This document shows, piece by piece, positions 23,193 to 23,839 of a stretch of 23,839 bases of DNA. The stretch comes from Ventricola sp017626895 (lineage in GTDB: Bacteria; Bacillota; Clostridia; Christensenellales; Aristaeellaceae): assembly GCA_017626895.1 (NCBI GenBank), contig JAGAHV010000328.1:1-23839 (forward strand). Direction: 5' to 3'. The position numbers were made by a program, and so were the translations under genes. Under the pieces are notes generated by a model. The model made no database searches, was not told the origin of the DNA, and saw nothing but the letters and a program-made list of their open reading frames with translations. Numbering within the stretch: position 1 is the stretch's first letter; each line of letters opens with the position of its first letter.

Positions 23193-23221
23193 ATTGTACA
23201 ACATGCTTCATTTCTTGACAA
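23193..23221 (-). promoter_or_regulatory. SigA-type promoter of frr
   Basis: Reverse strand: -35 TTGTCA (23221-23216), 17-base spacer, -10 TACAAT (23198-23193). An A-rich stretch just upstream (23235-23226) could act as an UP element. The predicted start near 23186 gives a leader of about 85 bases with two small hairpins, AGCC-GAAG-AGGCT type and ATCC-GAATAA-GGAT, before the ribosome site. Confidence 0.85.
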
Positions 23222-23235
23222 GCCTTTTGTTTTTT

Positions 23236-23264
23236 GCCGGATGCCTGAACCGGCTCCATCCGGC
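23236..23264 (-). other. Inverted repeat upstream of the frr promoter
   Basis: GCCGGATG and CATCCGGC form an 8-bp stem with a 13-base loop, about 15 bases upstream of the -35 box. There is no T-tract in the direction of the genes. It may be a protein-binding site or a remnant hairpin. The rest of 23265-23349 shows only weak GC-rich repeats and no gene. Confidence 0.4.
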
Positions 23265-23349
23265 CGTTCCGTCTCCTCTGTTTTTCCCCGGTCAATGCCC
23301 TGTGCCCCCGGCCTGACCCGGATCTGCCGGCAAATGGCAGGGCAGCTCT

Positions 23350-23383
23350 GAAACAACAAGTCCCGGAACCCAGAGGTTCCGGG
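23350..23383 (-). terminator. Terminator of pyrH
   Basis: CCCGGAACC and GGTTCCGGG form a perfect 9-bp stem with a 4-base loop, followed on the reverse strand by ACTTGTTGTTT. It starts 15 bases after the pyrH stop. Confidence 0.82.
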
Positions 23384-23398
23384 AATATGACAATTCTG

Positions 23399-23839
23399 TC
23401 AGGGATGCACGGTGGTTCCCATCGGATCGCCATCAATAACTTTCAGAATATTTTCCGGATGATCCAGGGCAAATACGCGGATCGAGGGGACCTGATTGTC
23501 ACGGCAGATAATGATAGCCGCTGAGTCCATCACCTTCAGATCCCGCTCAATCACGTCCTGATAAGTCAGATCCGGCAGGAACTTCGCATCCGGATTCAGA
23601 CGCGGATCGCTGTCATACACCCCGTCCACATTCTTGGCCAGCAGAATGGCATCTGCGCCGATTTCAACCGAACGAAGTGCGGCAGCTGTATCGGTCGAGA
23701 AGAAGGGATTTCCGGTGCCGCAGGCAAAAATCACCACATCCCCCTGCTCCAGATAACGAATCGCATCCCGGCAGGTATATGGCTCGCAGAACCGGTTCAT
23801 GTCTACCGCAGACAGGACATGCGCCGGGACGCCGTGATG
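23399..23839 (-). CDS. pyrH: Uridylate kinase, C-terminal part (cut by window edge)
   Basis: The frame is open to the window edge, giving about 146 C-terminal residues of UMP kinase, which phosphorylates UMP to UDP. The segments VIFACGTGNPFFSTDTAA and LLAKNVDGVYDSDP, then VMDSAA and MGTTVHP at the end, are characteristic of the amino-acid-kinase-fold PyrH family. An internal Met at 23800 is not the start, because coding similarity (VPAHVLSAVD) continues upstream of it. The N-terminal Lys/Gly ATP-binding part lies outside. The position upstream of frr is the usual Firmicutes order, but a terminator separates the two here. Confidence 0.97.
   Translation of the reverse strand, partial: HHGVPAHVLSAVDMNRFCEPYTCRDAIRYLEQGDVVIFACGTGNPFFSTDTAAALRSVEIGADAILLAKNVDGVYDSDPRLNPDAKFLPDLTYQDVIERDLKVMDSAAIIICRDNQVPSIRVFALDHPENILKVIDGDPMGTTVHP

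Noticed and set aside
23191..23436. An 81-codon minus-strand open frame between pyrH and frr
   Set aside because: It runs through the end of pyrH in another frame, the pyrH terminator and the frr promoter; low-information Arg/Gly/Pro composition.
1..23839. CRISPR arrays, insertion sequences, phage or toxin-defence genes
   Set aside because: No regularly spaced repeats, transposase, integrase or restriction motifs were seen on either strand; the gene content is core genome.

Overview
The window looks like chromosomal DNA from a moderately GC-rich member of the Bacillota (low-GC Gram-positive lineage), Clostridia-like or Erysipelotrichia-like. The pointers are a 1443-residue PolC-type DNA polymerase III, a Phe T-box leader, a SpoIID/LytB-domain protein, the non-mevalonate isoprenoid pathway, AGGAGG-type ribosome sites and the order pyrH-frr-uppS-cdsA-dxr-rseP-ispG-polC. 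The genus cannot be fixed from this sequence. Every convincing gene is on the minus strand, so transcription runs from high to low coordinates. I see no insertion sequence, phage gene, CRISPR array or rRNA.

Reading in transcription order: the end of pyrH (23839-23399) closes with a terminator. frr (23100-22537) has its own strong promoter and is translationally coupled to an unrecognised 60-residue gene (22537-22355), followed by a hairpin. After about 190 bases of unusually structured sequence comes a tight envelope/isoprenoid/replication cluster: uppS, cdsA, dxr, rseP, ispG, polC, and a MIF-like tautomerase with a terminator at 12444-12467. Dxr and IspG make isoprenoid precursors, UppS makes undecaprenyl diphosphate for the wall, CdsA makes CDP-diacylglycerol for phospholipids and RseP is a membrane protease. 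A second short cluster (12354-10173) holds an exported protein of unknown function, an SseB-family protein and a dCMP-deaminase-family enzyme.

Next is a tRNA-Trp(CCA) gene with a perfect consensus promoter and its own terminator, then a second, very similar promoter driving a T-box leader. Its likely specifier is TTC (Phe) and its UGGU bulge would pair with an ACCA tRNA end. It controls pheS-pheT and probably aroE. The rest (5074-1) encodes a class-I-amidotransferase-like C26 peptidase, a SpoIID/LytB protein with a C-terminal SH3-like domain, and three NAD genes: nicotinate phosphoribosyltransferase, nadE and the start of a nadD-like gene. Together these would convert nicotinate to NAD.

Most of the window is ordinary core genome. 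The least explained parts are the structured uppS leader (22148-22306), the 60-residue gene after frr, the exported-protein/SseB pair, and the link between a Phe T-box, aroE and the adjacent tRNA-Trp gene.
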